Shown: piece by piece, positions 1 through 9,770 of the stretch
Numbering within the stretch: position 1 is the stretch's first letter
How the letters are laid out: the number at the start of each line of letters is the position of its first letter
Source: Alicyclobacillus sendaiensis NBRC 100866
GTDB taxonomy: Bacteria; Bacillota; Bacilli; Alicyclobacillales; Alicyclobacillaceae
Direction: 5' to 3'
NCBI RefSeq assembly: GCF_001552675.1
Contig: NZ_BCRQ01000017.1
Span: 1 to 44,937 of the forward strand
DNA length: 44,937 nucleotides
Made by a program: the position numbers and the translations under genes
Notes under the pieces: model-generated
Told to the model about the DNA's origin: nothing
Seen by the model: only the letters and a program-made list of their open reading frames with translations
The model's database searches: none

Positions 1-1
1 T

Positions 2-7
2 TATAAT
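2..7 (+). promoter_or_regulatory. -10 box of the dusB promoter
   Basis: A perfect TATAAT lies at the very edge of the window, about 40 bases before the dusB start. The matching -35 box would be outside the window, so only half of the promoter can be seen. Confidence 0.4.
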
Positions 8-47
8 ATCGGACATGCATTCCGGTTCGGGCGAAGGAGAGGTACGC

Positions 48-1034
48 GTGAAGGTCACCATCGCTGGCGTGACGTTGGACAACCCGGTCATCCTCGCGCC
101 CATGGCGGGCGTGTGCAATCCTCCGTTCCGCCGGCTCGCGAAGGAACTCGGCGCGGGCATGGTGTGCGCGGAGATGGTCAGTGACAAAGGGCTCGTGAGC
201 GGAAACGAGAAGTCCAAAAAAATGACGACCATTCTGCCGGACGAGCATCCCGTGAGCCTCCAGCTCGTGGGGTACGATCTCGCCTCCATGGAGCAGGCCG
301 CAGAGATGGTGGGCGAGACGAACGCCGATCTCATCGACATCAACATGGGCTGCCCCGTCTTGAAAATTTGCAAGACCGGAAGCGGGGCGGCGCTCGCGCG
401 GGATCCGAATTACGCCGCGAAAATCGTGCGAGCGGTCGTGAGCCGCGTGAACAAGCCGGTGACGGTCAAGTTCCGAAAGGGCTGGGATGACGATCACGTC
501 AACGCCGTGGAGGTGGCGCTTGCGGTCCAAGAGGCGGGGGCGCAAGCGGTGGCCGTGCACGGGCGGACGGCCAAGCAGATGTACAGCGGGAAGGCCGACT
601 GGGACATCATCCGCCGCGTGAAGGAGGCCGTGCGTATTCCCGTCATCGGCAACGGGGACGTCGTCGATCCCTTGACCGCGAAGCAACTGATGGAAGAGAC
701 CGGGTGTGACGCGGTCATGGTGGGCCGGGCGGCACTCGGGAACCCGTGGATCTTCCGCGAGATTGCCCACTATCTAGATACCGGCGAACTGCTGCCGCCG
801 CCTTCGGTGGAAGAGCGGCTCGAGGTGACGCTGCGGCACATGCGCATGCTGGTGGAGTTCAAGGGCGAGGACATCGGGGTGCGCGAGATGCGTAAGCATG
901 CGGCCTGGTACGTGAAGGGGCTGCCTGGCGCCGCGGAGGTCCGGACGCTCATCAATCAGCAGACGACCATGGCCGGCATGGAGGCCGTGTTGCGCGACTA
1001 CTGCGATTGGGTGCTGCGCAGAAAGACGGCGTGA
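48..1034 (+). CDS. dusB: tRNA-dihydrouridine synthase (DusB/Nifr3 type)
   Basis: This flavin enzyme reduces uridines in tRNA to dihydrouridine using NADPH. The 328-residue protein opens with the family pattern NPVILAPMAGVCNPPFR and carries NMGCP around C102, the proton-donating cysteine of Dus enzymes. VKFRKGWDD, VHGRTA, GNGDV and MVGRAALGNPWIF follow, forming the FMN-binding TIM barrel, and a helical tRNA-binding tail ends the protein. I chose GTG at 48 because GAAGGAGAGG sits just ahead of it; an in-frame ATG at 15 has no such site and lies near the presumed transcription start. The length is normal for the family. The next gene is convergent. The family is clear; DusB as the subtype is an inference from overall resemblance. 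Confidence 0.93.
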   Translation: MKVTIAGVTLDNPVILAPMAGVCNPPFRRLAKELGAGMVCAEMVSDKGLVSGNEKSKKMTTILPDEHPVSLQLVGYDLASMEQAAEMVGETNADLIDINMGCPVLKICKTGSGAALARDPNYAAKIVRAVVSRVNKPVTVKFRKGWDDDHVNAVEVALAVQEAGAQAVAVHGRTAKQMYSGKADWDIIRRVKEAVRIPVIGNGDVVDPLTAKQLMEETGCDAVMVGRAALGNPWIFREIAHYLDTGELLPPPSVEERLEVTLRHMRMLVEFKGEDIGVREMRKHAAWYVKGLPGAAEVRTLINQQTTMAGMEAVLRDYCDWVLRRKTA

Positions 1035-1063
1035 CAGCCCTTCGCAAGTTGTCCATGAGAGGA

Positions 1064-1098
1064 GGCCGCCGTTCGTGGACGTGCGACGACCGGCGGCC
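1064..1098. terminator. GC-rich hairpin between convergent dusB and MFS gene
   Basis: GGCCGCCG at 1064-1071 pairs perfectly with CGGCGGCC at 1091-1098 around a 19-base loop, in the only gap between two convergent genes. No run of T follows on either strand, so an intrinsic terminator is possible but not proven. Confidence 0.3.
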
Positions 1099-1126
1099 AC
1101 CACATGCGACGAAACCCTCTGAATGC

Positions 1127-2341
1127 TTACTCCAGCGCGACTCCCTTGGTCTCCTTGCCGAGCGCCGTCACAATCACAAACCCCACGAAGAGCACCGCAA
1201 AGAAGACCCCAAACACCCAGCCGTAACCAAGATGTGCTCCGAGCAGCCACCCCGTGGCAAACGGGGCGATGGCGCTGCCGAACCGGCCGAACCCAGCCGC
1301 CCACCCCATGCCCGTCGCCCGGAACATGGTTGGGAACTGCTCCACGGTAAAGGCGTACGTCGCTGCGAAGGCCGCGAGCATGAAGAACGAAAGCAAGAGG
1401 CCAAAGACGATGAGCGAGACCGTGTTCCACGCAAACCCGAATGCGAGCGCCGACAGCGCGGTCAGGATCATCGCCGCGACGAGCGTCCGCTTCCGGCCCC
1501 ACCGTTCGACAAGCCACGCAGCCGTCATGTATCCTGGAATTTGAGCGAGCGTCATGATGAGCGAGTAGCCCAAGCTGTGTACCAGCGAGTATCCCTTGTC
1601 GTACAAGACGGACGGAAGCCACAGGAACATACCGTAGTAACTGTAGTTCATGACGAACCAGACGACGGAAGCCACGAGCGAGCGGCGGCCGAGCTTTCGC
1701 GACCAGATGTTTTGCACGGACTCGCCAAACGTGCTCCGGCGCTTGAGTCGAGCGTACCGCTCCGCCTCGGGCAAGGCAAAGCGCAACACCAGCGTGTACA
1801 GGGCTGGGATGGCGCCGATGAGGAACACCACGCGCCAACCGAAGGACGGGATGACGAAGTAGGACACCAGCGCGGCCGCGAGTGATCCCACGGCCCAGAA
1901 CGACTCAAGGAACACGACGCGTCGGGCGCGCACCTCGTCTGGCGAGGACTCGAGCACGTACGTCGTGGCCACTGGCAGCTCGCCCCCGAGCCCGAGGCCG
2001 ACGAAGAAGCGCAGCACAAAGAACATCCCAATACCGGCTGCAAACGCGGAAAGACCCGTCGCGAGGCTGTAAATCAAGATGGTGACCATGAACAGCGAAC
2101 GCCTGCCGAATCGATCGGCGCAAAGACCCGCGAGGGCGGATCCCACGGCCATGCCGAGGGAACTCACGCTTCCGACGAGGCCGGTCACCGCGTGCGTCAG
2201 ATGCCACTGTTTGGCGAGAACCACGAGTACATACGACAAGAGGCCCACGTCAAACGCGTCGAACAAAAGTCCAAGGCCTGAGGAGACCAGGATTCGAACC
2301 GCCGACACGCGCTTGACCGGGAGAGAGACGGGATCGACCAC
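1127..2341 (-). CDS. MFS transporter, NiaP-like
   Basis: A 404-residue, roughly 12-helix major facilitator protein of the inner membrane. The N-terminal part reads GLLFDAFDVGLLSYVLVVLA and then the family loop ADRFGRR. PEAERY precedes the central loop, and WLVERWGRKR marks the second half. The start FDAFDVGLLS and helix 2-3 resemble the NiaP/YceI nicotinate transporters and the aromatic-acid:proton symporters, so a small carboxylic acid is a plausible substrate; this is inference. I chose GTG at 2341 because CAGGAGAGGTGA lies just upstream. The reading frame stays open for another 240 codons, but that part is not membrane-like and runs opposite to addB. It is divergent from addB and convergent with dusB. 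Confidence 0.85.
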   Translation of the reverse strand: MVDPVSLPVKRVSAVRILVSSGLGLLFDAFDVGLLSYVLVVLAKQWHLTHAVTGLVGSVSSLGMAVGSALAGLCADRFGRRSLFMVTILIYSLATGLSAFAAGIGMFFVLRFFVGLGLGGELPVATTYVLESSPDEVRARRVVFLESFWAVGSLAAALVSYFVIPSFGWRVVFLIGAIPALYTLVLRFALPEAERYARLKRRSTFGESVQNIWSRKLGRRSLVASVVWFVMNYSYYGMFLWLPSVLYDKGYSLVHSLGYSLIMTLAQIPGYMTAAWLVERWGRKRTLVAAMILTALSALAFGFAWNTVSLIVFGLLLSFFMLAAFAATYAFTVEQFPTMFRATGMGWAAGFGRFGSAIAPFATGWLLGAHLGYGWVFGVFFAVLFVGFVIVTALGKETKGVALE

Positions 2342-2457
2342 TGCGCTCACCTCTCCTGTGCGTTTACCCACGGTATATGTGCCGCATGTGCGAACGGTGA
2401 CAGCCGCCCAAGCGGGGCGACGAGAATGGCTCGAAATAGGCGGAAAGGATGAAGGCC

Positions 2458-5400
2458 ATGTCCAACCGGGTGGAATGGTGGATTGGACCTGCGGGGAGCG
2501 GAAAATCGTCTCTCGTCGCGGAGGAGATGCGCCGCGCCGCGGAAGCGATGCCGTTCGGCCCGCCCGTCCTGTGGGTGGTTCCGGAGTCGACGGCGTTCGC
2601 GGCGGAGACGCTGTTGATGGAGCGCGTCCGCGCGGCGTTTCGCGTCGAAGTGGTGACCTTGAGGCGACTGGCAGATCGCGTGTGCGCGCACGGTGGCATG
2701 GCAAGGCCTCTTTTGACGCCGGTGGGGAGGCAGTTGCTGCTGCGCGCGGCGTACGAAGAGCTCGAGCCCTCTCTCGGCCCGCTGCGCCGCGCTGTGCGGA
2801 GCCCATCGCTCTACCACCACCTGCTTGCGGCGTTTGACGAGCTGACTGCGCACGGGGTCTCACCGGAACAACTCGCGGCGTTGTTGGAGATGTCCGCAGC
2901 CCGCTCGCAAGAGGTCGAAGCGACACGGCGGGTGGTGCACCGGTCACTCGTGGGGAAACTGGGCGACGTGCTGAAGCTGTACGTGAGATACAGGCAACTC
3001 GCCGAAGAGAGGGGATTCGCAGATCCGCCTCTTCGCTTTTCGGAGGCCGCCCAGGCCGTGCCACACGTCCCCTGGATCGAAGGCGCGTCTGTGTACCTGG
3101 ACGGTTTTCACGCGTTTTCGCCGGCCGAGCGCCAGTTCATCTCGGCGCTAGCGCGGCGCACGAAGCGGCTGGTCATCACCTGGGAGGATACCGGCCTCGA
3201 GGGAGAAGGTTGGGAAGCCCTGTTTGCGGAGGCTTCGTCGCAGGCCTCGTGGCCGCACCTGTCCGTTTGGATCGACGCGCACGAGGAGCATTTCGCGAGC
3301 GAGTCGGAGGCCGTGGCGGCGTACCACCTCCTCGCATGTGCGCGGGATTTTGCGCGAGATTCGCTTGAACAGGCGTTTTGCCGCATGCCGCGGGGCGAAA
3401 GGGCCGGCCGATTCGGAGCCTCACCGCTCCTGCACTTCGAGCGGGCGCTCGCGGGCCACGCGCCCGAAGAGCCGATTCGCGGCGTCCGCGTGACAAAGTT
3501 TCGCGATCGCGCCGAGGAGTTGGGGGCGGTCGCAGACGAGATCGCGTACTGGGTGCAACACGAGGGCGTGCGACCGCGGGACATCGCGGTGTGCGTTCCA
3601 GCGCTCGACGGCCTTGGGCGCGATCTCGCCGACGAGCTCGCGGTGCGCGGGGTCCCGGTCTCCATCGATTCGTTTGCCACCTTGGCGGATCACCCTGTGG
3701 GACAGCTGTTGCGCGGGGCCATCGGCGCGGTGCGGACCGGGTTCGATCTCGACGCCATCGCCACGCTGCTCCGCTGTCCGCTGGTGCCCATCAAGCGGCG
3801 CGAGGCGTTCGATCTCTACGTCCGCGAGCATGGCGTCAGCGGTGCGGCAGCGTGGCTGAATCCGGAGCCCTGGAGCTTTGGCGCCCGCGCCTTCCGCACG
3901 ACGTCCGGCCTGTCGGACGAGGAGGCCGACGAGACGCGCCGGCGCTTGGCCGACGCTCTCGCTCCCGTCGTCCGGGCGTTTGCGCAGCCCGCGCTTCGCT
4001 TGAGCGAGGCGGCGAGGGCCCTTTGGTCGCTGCTCCAGGCGTTTGGTGTCAAGGACCAGCTTGCACAATCCGTCGTTCAGGTGGACGATGACCCGATGGT
4101 CGGCGTGATCCACGAGCAGGCGTGGAGCGCGGTGACGGCCCTTCTCGACGATCTCGCCACGCTCCAGCCTGAGATTGCCCTGCCGAGTCACGAGGTGGCG
4201 GATCTCGTCCTGGAGTCCATGGCGACCGAGCGACTGACGCGCATTCCGAGCGATGCGGATGCGGTCTTCGTCTGCGACTTTGCGCGCGCCGACAACTGGT
4301 CCCGGCCCCGGGTGTTCGTCGTGGCCGCGGAGGACGCGTCGCTGCCGCCGCGCGTGGCACCGAGTGGCATCCTGCGCGACGACGAGCGCCTCGCCTTCGC
4401 CGAGGTCTTTCTCCGCCCGCTCGGGCGCACCACGGAGGACGAGCGTCGCAACCTCGAGTGCCTTCCCTATCGGGTCATGACGCGAGCGTCCGAGGCGGTG
4501 GTGGTGACGTGCGCGGCGAGCGAGGGCGGGATCGAACGACACCTCGCGCAAGCCCTGGCGTCGCTCGTCGAACGAGGTCACCTGAGGGTGGACGAAGCGC
4601 GCGGGAACGGCGCAGTCCCCGTTCACCCTGTGCAGGCGATGCGCCTGCTCGCCGACGCGCTCTGCCGCGTGCACACCGGGGCGGCGCTTGCGGAGGTTTC
4701 AAAGAATCCGCTCGTGCAGGACGTGCTGACCCACGTGTGGGCCGGGGCGGGGGACGACGCCCGGTTTCAGCGCGTCCTCGCGGGGCTGTGTCATCGCCCG
4801 CGGCCATGGCGACTGCCTGCCGAGTGGGTGCGGGATCTGTACGGCGACCCCATTCGCGTCAGTGTCAGTCGACTGGAGACCTACGCCAAGTGCGCCTATC
4901 GTCACTTCGCCCGGTACGCCCTCCGCTTGGAACCGCTCGAGCTCCAGCCGGAGGCCGAGCGGAACGCCGGCACCTGGATCCACGCCGCGGTCCAGGTGGC
5001 GACGCAGCGGTTGGCGGAGCAAATTTCGCGCCTGGCTGACCTGGACGACGAGGCGCTGGAGACCGCCTTGCTCGAGATTGCCCACCAGGCCCTCGAGCAG
5101 GCCGCGCAAGACACCAAGCTGGAAGCTGAGCTCGAACGACCGGAGATGGGCGCCTATGTGGCAGAGCGGCGGCGCCACTTCGAGTTCGTGGTGCGCGCAA
5201 TCTGGATGCAGTTGGCGCGCGGCCAGATGCGTCCCCTGTGGCTGGAGAAGGAGTTTCGCGATGTCGAGGTGGGCGCGTGGAACGGGGTGCGCGTGGTGCT
5301 GGACGGGCGGATCGACCGCGTCGATGGCCTCGAGCAAGGGGAGCTGGGGCTGTGCGTGTACGATTACAAGTCGTCGGACACGTCGCTTCACCCGTCCAAG

Positions 5401-5967
5401 GTGCACGAAGGGCTGCAGCTGCAACTCTTGCTGTATGCCCTGGTGGCGATGCGCGAGGCGGAGGCCGCGGAAGGACGGCCCGCGAGGTTGTACGGCGCAT
5501 TCTACATGCCGCTTGTGGCGAGGCGAAACGTCCTCGACAGCCCACCCGAAGCGCGCGAGGCGTTTGCGCAGCTCGGCGCGTATCGAGCCAAGGGCTTCTT
5601 CCTGCGCGACGAGGGCGCCCTTGTGCGCGTGAACGAGGACCTTGCGCCTGGCCGCGGCTCCGCCCTCTTCAGCAGGCAGCTGCGGGCAGACGGCGCCTGG
5701 GCAGCGGATGCGACCGCCTGGCGAGAGGACGAGTGGCAGGCCGTCCTTCGCCACGTGCAGCGCCGGGCGGGGGAGGCGGCGAAGGCCATTGCCGAGGGCG
5801 ACGTGCGCGTGTCGCCGTATCATCTGAGCCACGAGGACAGCGGCTGCACGAACTGTCCCTACAACACCTTGTGCCACTTCGAGCGCGCGGATCACTTCGA
5901 TCTGTACCGCGCCGTGCCGAAGCTGACGTTTGACGACGTGATCGCAGGAGGGGGTGCGAACCCGTGA
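2458..5967 (+). CDS. addB: AddB, helicase/nuclease subunit of AddAB
   Basis: AddB pairs with AddA to process double-strand breaks for RecA-dependent repair and to recognise Chi. The 1169-residue protein begins with an intact Walker A motif, GPAGSGKS at residues 10-17. The C-terminal RecB-like nuclease has LDGRIDRVD and the catalytic D969-Y970-K971. The iron-sulfur staple is complete: C812 in YAKCAYRHF, then C1130, C1133 and C1139 in CTNCPYNTLC. I chose ATG at 2458 because AAAGGA sits eight bases upstream; ATG at 2449 is nine bases earlier and has no room for a binding site. Its stop overlaps the addA start by four bases, so the subunits are probably translationally coupled. The length matches the family. 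Confidence 0.97.
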   Translation: MSNRVEWWIGPAGSGKSSLVAEEMRRAAEAMPFGPPVLWVVPESTAFAAETLLMERVRAAFRVEVVTLRRLADRVCAHGGMARPLLTPVGRQLLLRAAYEELEPSLGPLRRAVRSPSLYHHLLAAFDELTAHGVSPEQLAALLEMSAARSQEVEATRRVVHRSLVGKLGDVLKLYVRYRQLAEERGFADPPLRFSEAAQAVPHVPWIEGASVYLDGFHAFSPAERQFISALARRTKRLVITWEDTGLEGEGWEALFAEASSQASWPHLSVWIDAHEEHFASESEAVAAYHLLACARDFARDSLEQAFCRMPRGERAGRFGASPLLHFERALAGHAPEEPIRGVRVTKFRDRAEELGAVADEIAYWVQHEGVRPRDIAVCVPALDGLGRDLADELAVRGVPVSIDSFATLADHPVGQLLRGAIGAVRTGFDLDAIATLLRCPLVPIKRREAFDLYVREHGVSGAAAWLNPEPWSFGARAFRTTSGLSDEEADETRRRLADALAPVVRAFAQPALRLSEAARALWSLLQAFGVKDQLAQSVVQVDDDPMVGVIHEQAWSAVTALLDDLATLQPEIALPSHEVADLVLESMATERLTRIPSDADAVFVCDFARADNWSRPRVFVVAAEDASLPPRVAPSGILRDDERLAFAEVFLRPLGRTTEDERRNLECLPYRVMTRASEAVVVTCAASEGGIERHLAQALASLVERGHLRVDEARGNGAVPVHPVQAMRLLADALCRVHTGAALAEVSKNPLVQDVLTHVWAGAGDDARFQRVLAGLCHRPRPWRLPAEWVRDLYGDPIRVSVSRLETYAKCAYRHFARYALRLEPLELQPEAERNAGTWIHAAVQVATQRLAEQISRLADLDDEALETALLEIAHQALEQAAQDTKLEAELERPEMGAYVAERRRHFEFVVRAIWMQLARGQMRPLWLEKEFRDVEVGAWNGVRVVLDGRIDRVDGLEQGELGLCVYDYKSSDTSLHPSKVHEGLQLQLLLYALVAMREAEAAEGRPARLYGAFYMPLVARRNVLDSPPEAREAFAQLGAYRAKGFFLRDEGALVRVNEDLAPGRGSALFSRQLRADGAWAADATAWREDEWQAVLRHVQRRAGEAAKAIAEGDVRVSPYHLSHEDSGCTNCPYNTLCHFERADHFDLYRAVPKLTFDDVIAGGGANP

Positions 5968-8900
5968 GTGTGACGTGGTCGCCGGAACAAGCGCGAGCCA
6001 TCCGGGCGCGAGGGACCAACCTTGTGGTGTCGGCCGGAGCCGGTTCGGGCAAGACCGCGGTGCTCGCAGAGCGCATCGCGAGCTTGGCGGAGGGGGATAA
6101 GGCGTTTCGGATGGACCAGCTGCTCGTGATGACGTTCACCGAGCCGGCGGCGGAAGAGATGCGGGTGCGCATCGTGCGCAGGTTGGCCGAACGCGCCGAA
6201 GAGGCGGAACGAGCAGGCGAATCCGCCAAGGCGCGGCGATTCCGCCGGCTCGCCCACCGCGCCAAGGACGCCCAGATCTCGACAATTCACAGCTTTTGCC
6301 TCTCCCTGTTGCGCGATCACGCGCTGGAGGCGGGGCTTGTCCCGGGCTTCCGCGTGCTGTCCGGCGAGGAGGACGCCGTCCTGCTGCGCGCCGCGGCGCA
6401 GCAGGTGCTCGACGAATGGGCGGGCCATCCCGAGCGCGGGCCGCAGCTTGGCAGCGCCCTCGCGGCTCTGAGGCTTCACCGGCGGCAGCAGGCGGTAAGC
6501 GCCGTGTGCGAGTTGTGCGGTGTCGCGCTGAGCCAGGTCGATCCCGCCGGCTGGCTCGCCGAGATCGCGCACCACTACGATGCAGACGAGCTGTGGGCGG
6601 GCCCGTTCGCCGAGGCGTTCGCGCGCTGGGCGCGCATGAAGGTCGCACAGGCGGCCGAGTACATGCGCAGGGGCGTGAAGGAGCTCGAGCGGCTGCGCGC
6701 GCCGGAGGCGACCATGGCGGGCGCGCACGCCATCCTCGCGCAGCTGAACGAAGCGCTCGCCCTCCTCGCGGCGCACGGCGCCAGGTTCGATCCCGACGCG
6801 ATCGCGCCGCTCCTCGAATGGCGGTCGGCGCGGCTCGCCAAGGAGTACGAGCCGTACAAGAAGTGGCGGAAAAAGGCAGGCGATACTCTCAAGGTGCCGC
6901 GGAAGGTGCTCGGCCGCGGTCGCGCCGACCTCGAGGCGGACGTGCGCGCTATGCGCCCGCACGTCGAGGCGCTGATCGGCGTGGCCCGCGACACGCTGGC
7001 CCGCGCTCAGTCGACAAGGCGCCAGGAAAACCGCCTGTCGTTCTCCGATCTGGAGCACCTGGCGCACGACCTGTTGGCGAAGGACGAAGGGGTTCGCGCC
7101 GCGCTTCACGCGAGATACCGGTACGTGTTCGTGGACGAGTACCAGGACACAAGCCCCATTCAGGACGCGATTGTGGACGCCGTCGCGCCGCCGGGCGGGC
7201 TGTTCCTCGTGGGGGACGTGAAGCAGAGCATCTACGGGTTTCGCATGGCGGAGCCCGGGCTGTTTCTCGCCCGCTATCGCCGGTACGCCGCAGGTGACGG
7301 CGGCGAGGCCATCGACCTTTCGGCCAACTACCGCAGCCGATCTGGCATCGTGCGCTTTGTCAACTACCTATTCGCACAGTTGTTTCACGCGGATGTCGCG
7401 GGATTCGATTACGCCGACGGGCACGAGATGAAGGCCAAAGCGGCGTATCCCGACGACGAAGGCGGGCCGTGTCCCGTTCAGATCAAGTTGTTCTTCTCGG
7501 GAGACGCCGAAACAGGACGGGAAGAGGAGGACGGGCTGTCCGAGGCGCCGGATGAGGCGGGCGAGGAAGACGACGAACAGGTGGCCAGGGAAAAACTCGA
7601 AGTCGAGGCCATGTGGGTCGCGGACCAGATTGCCCGGGCCATGGAAACGGGCGAAGAGGTGTACGATCGCGCCTCCGACACGCCCCGGAAGCTGCAGTAT
7701 CAGGACGTCGCCATCCTGCTTCGCGCGGGCGGCGAGCAGCTGAACACTGTCGTGCAGGTGCTCGCTTCCCGCGGCATTCCTGCAGTGGCGCGCTCGTCGA
7801 GCGGATTCTTTCGCGCGATGGAGATCCGCTGGGCCGTGTCTCTGCTCGCGGCGCTTGACAACCCGCTCGACAGCTTGGCGCTCGCCGAGGCGTTGAAATC
7901 ACCGTTTCTGGGCTTGTCCGACGAAGATCTCGCCGCGGCGCGGATAGCTCACCCGCGGGGACCCTTGTGGTACGCGGTGCGGAAGGCCGCGGCCGATGGC
8001 GCGGAGGCGCGGGAGGCACTGCGCGCAGCCGTGGAGCGGTTGGAGCGCTGGCGAGGCCTCGCTGAGGCGCGCTCTCCGGGGGATCTGTTACGCGACATCG
8101 CGCGCGAGGTCGAGATCGACCTGTATCTCCGCGCCATGCCGCGGGGGCTCGCCCGCGTGGCGAACCTCGAGCAATTGATTCGCCTGGCGAAGTCCCACGC
8201 GCCCCACGCGGGAGACCTCTACCGTTTTCTCGCCATGGTCCGGGGGCTCGAGGAAGCGGATGTCGATCTCGGCCACGCGCCTGGGGCGAGCACGGACAGC
8301 GTGGCGGTGATGACGATTCACGGCTCGAAAGGGCTCGAGTTTCCGCACGTGTACGTGCTCGGCATCGGCCGCCAGTTTCAGCGCAACAAGCGCACGCTCG
8401 CGCTTCACCGCCGCCTGGGCGTGGGCGCGGCCATGTGCGACACGCGGACCGGTGTCACCTGGCGGACCGTCCCTTCCATTGCCGTGGAACAGGCCGACCT
8501 CGAGGCGTCGCGCGCCGAGGAGGCCAGGGTGCTCTACGTCGCGCTCACGCGGGCCAAGGAGCGGCTCGTGCTCGTGGGCCACGCGGGCGACGTGGCGAAG
8601 CTCGCCGATGTGGCCGAAAGCCACGACGATGAGGGCCGCCTCGCGACCGAGGCGTTTCTCAAAGGGAACTCCTACGCGTCCTGGATCCTGCCTGCGCTCA
8701 TGCGCCATCCTGACGGCGCCTGGTTGAGAAGGGAGGCGGGCGACGCTCGGGCCGCCCTGCCAGACGCGGCAGGCGTTCGATTCGAGCTCCAGGTTGAGGT
8801 GGCCGGCAGGCCGCAGGAATCGACGAGCGGCGACGCGCGGCCGTCCTCGTTCAGAGCGCCGATCCCGCCCGCGCAGGAGGTGGAGCGCGAGCTTCGCCGC

Positions 8901-9659
8901 CTGTGGCAAGGCCCGGCGTGGCGGTATCGCGAGGTACGGCCAGCCACTGCCGAGAGCGGACCGCGCGTTTCGCTCCCGAGCAAGCTCACCGCCACCGACA
9001 TCCGGCGCCTGTTTGCCGAGCGAGAGCTGCAGGCGCGCGGCCGCCGCGCGGGCGCCGTGCTGGACGATCCAGCCTTCGTCCGCCAGCGCAGCGCGTCGCC
9101 GCGCGAGCGAGGCATCGCGTTTCACGTGTTCATGCAGCGAGCCCCCATCCAGCCTTACGCGACGCCCGATGAGGTCGCGCGCGTCGCGCAGGCACTCTTG
9201 GAGCAAGGGCTTCTGGACGAGCGCGCGGCTTTGGCGCTCGATCCCGACGACGTGCTTGCGTTCTTCGCCTCGCCGTTGGGTCGCCGCGTGCTCGCGGCCG
9301 ACGAGGTGTATCGCGAGCAGCCGTTCTTCTATCGGCTGGATGTGCGCGCGGGGGACGCTCAGGCGCCCGTGCTGGTGCAGGGCGTGATCGACTGCATGAT
9401 TCGGGATGCGCGCGGGTATGTGGTGATTGACTATAAGACGGACCAGGTGCGGAATCGGTCCGATCTCGACCGGCTGGTGCAGGCCTACGAGCCGCAGGTC
9501 GCGACCTACGCCGCGGCGGTGCGGGAAGCGGTTGGGGCGGAGCCCGAGGTGTATCTGTACTTCGTTCACGCGAGAACGGCCCGTTCGACGGTGCCAAGCC
9601 CGCTGGGCGTTCGCTTGGCGCAATGGGCGCAGCGCCAGATGGGTGAACTCCCTCGCTGA
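5964..9659 (+). CDS. addA: AddA, helicase/nuclease subunit of AddAB
   Basis: AddA is the 3'-5' superfamily 1 helicase and second nuclease of the AddAB complex. The 1231-residue protein shows WSPEQ (Q motif), the Walker A AGAGSGKT at residues 24-31, the Walker B VDEYQDTSP with D391 and E392, and then LVGDVKQSIYGFR. NYRSRSG, MTIHGSKGLEFPHVYV and ALTRAKERL follow. The C-terminal nuclease carries GVIDCMI and VIDYKTD with D1156 and K1158. GTG at 5964 is preceded by GCAGGAGGGGG and overlaps the addB stop by four bases. An acidic segment near residues 520-545 is a likely disordered linker in the helicase core. All hallmark motifs are intact and the length is normal. Confidence 0.98.
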   Translation: MSVTWSPEQARAIRARGTNLVVSAGAGSGKTAVLAERIASLAEGDKAFRMDQLLVMTFTEPAAEEMRVRIVRRLAERAEEAERAGESAKARRFRRLAHRAKDAQISTIHSFCLSLLRDHALEAGLVPGFRVLSGEEDAVLLRAAAQQVLDEWAGHPERGPQLGSALAALRLHRRQQAVSAVCELCGVALSQVDPAGWLAEIAHHYDADELWAGPFAEAFARWARMKVAQAAEYMRRGVKELERLRAPEATMAGAHAILAQLNEALALLAAHGARFDPDAIAPLLEWRSARLAKEYEPYKKWRKKAGDTLKVPRKVLGRGRADLEADVRAMRPHVEALIGVARDTLARAQSTRRQENRLSFSDLEHLAHDLLAKDEGVRAALHARYRYVFVDEYQDTSPIQDAIVDAVAPPGGLFLVGDVKQSIYGFRMAEPGLFLARYRRYAAGDGGEAIDLSANYRSRSGIVRFVNYLFAQLFHADVAGFDYADGHEMKAKAAYPDDEGGPCPVQIKLFFSGDAETGREEEDGLSEAPDEAGEEDDEQVAREKLEVEAMWVADQIARAMETGEEVYDRASDTPRKLQYQDVAILLRAGGEQLNTVVQVLASRGIPAVARSSSGFFRAMEIRWAVSLLAALDNPLDSLALAEALKSPFLGLSDEDLAAARIAHPRGPLWYAVRKAAADGAEAREALRAAVERLERWRGLAEARSPGDLLRDIAREVEIDLYLRAMPRGLARVANLEQLIRLAKSHAPHAGDLYRFLAMVRGLEEADVDLGHAPGASTDSVAVMTIHGSKGLEFPHVYVLGIGRQFQRNKRTLALHRRLGVGAAMCDTRTGVTWRTVPSIAVEQADLEASRAEEARVLYVALTRAKERLVLVGHAGDVAKLADVAESHDDEGRLATEAFLKGNSYASWILPALMRHPDGAWLRREAGDARAALPDAAGVRFELQVEVAGRPQESTSGDARPSSFRAPIPPAQEVERELRRLWQGPAWRYREVRPATAESGPRVSLPSKLTATDIRRLFAERELQARGRRAGAVLDDPAFVRQRSASPRERGIAFHVFMQRAPIQPYATPDEVARVAQALLEQGLLDERAALALDPDDVLAFFASPLGRRVLAADEVYREQPFFYRLDVRAGDAQAPVLVQGVIDCMIRDARGYVVIDYKTDQVRNRSDLDRLVQAYEPQVATYAAAVREAVGAEPEVYLYFVHARTARSTVPSPLGVRLAQWAQRQMGELPR

Positions 9660-9695
9660 CATGGCTTAGGAATGAAGAGGGTCTAGCACCACACA

Positions 9696-9724
9696 TTGAT
9701 CCTACTTCCTGTCTCCGATATAGT
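9696..9724 (+). promoter_or_regulatory. Sigma-A-like promoter of the small membrane protein
   Basis: TTGATC at 9696-9701 and TATAGT at 9719-9724 are separated by exactly 17 bases. Transcription would start near 9731, so in-frame ATGs before that cannot be used, which supports the start at 9771. Confidence 0.5.
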
Positions 9725-9770
9725 CAGGAGAGAGCGACAGCGCTCAATCCAATCGGGGATGGGGATAGGC

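Noticed and set aside
2342-3064. N-terminal extension of the MFS transporter by 241 codons
   Set aside because: The added part is Pro/Arg/Ser-rich, has no membrane helix and runs antisense to addB. A good binding site and GTG are present at 2341.
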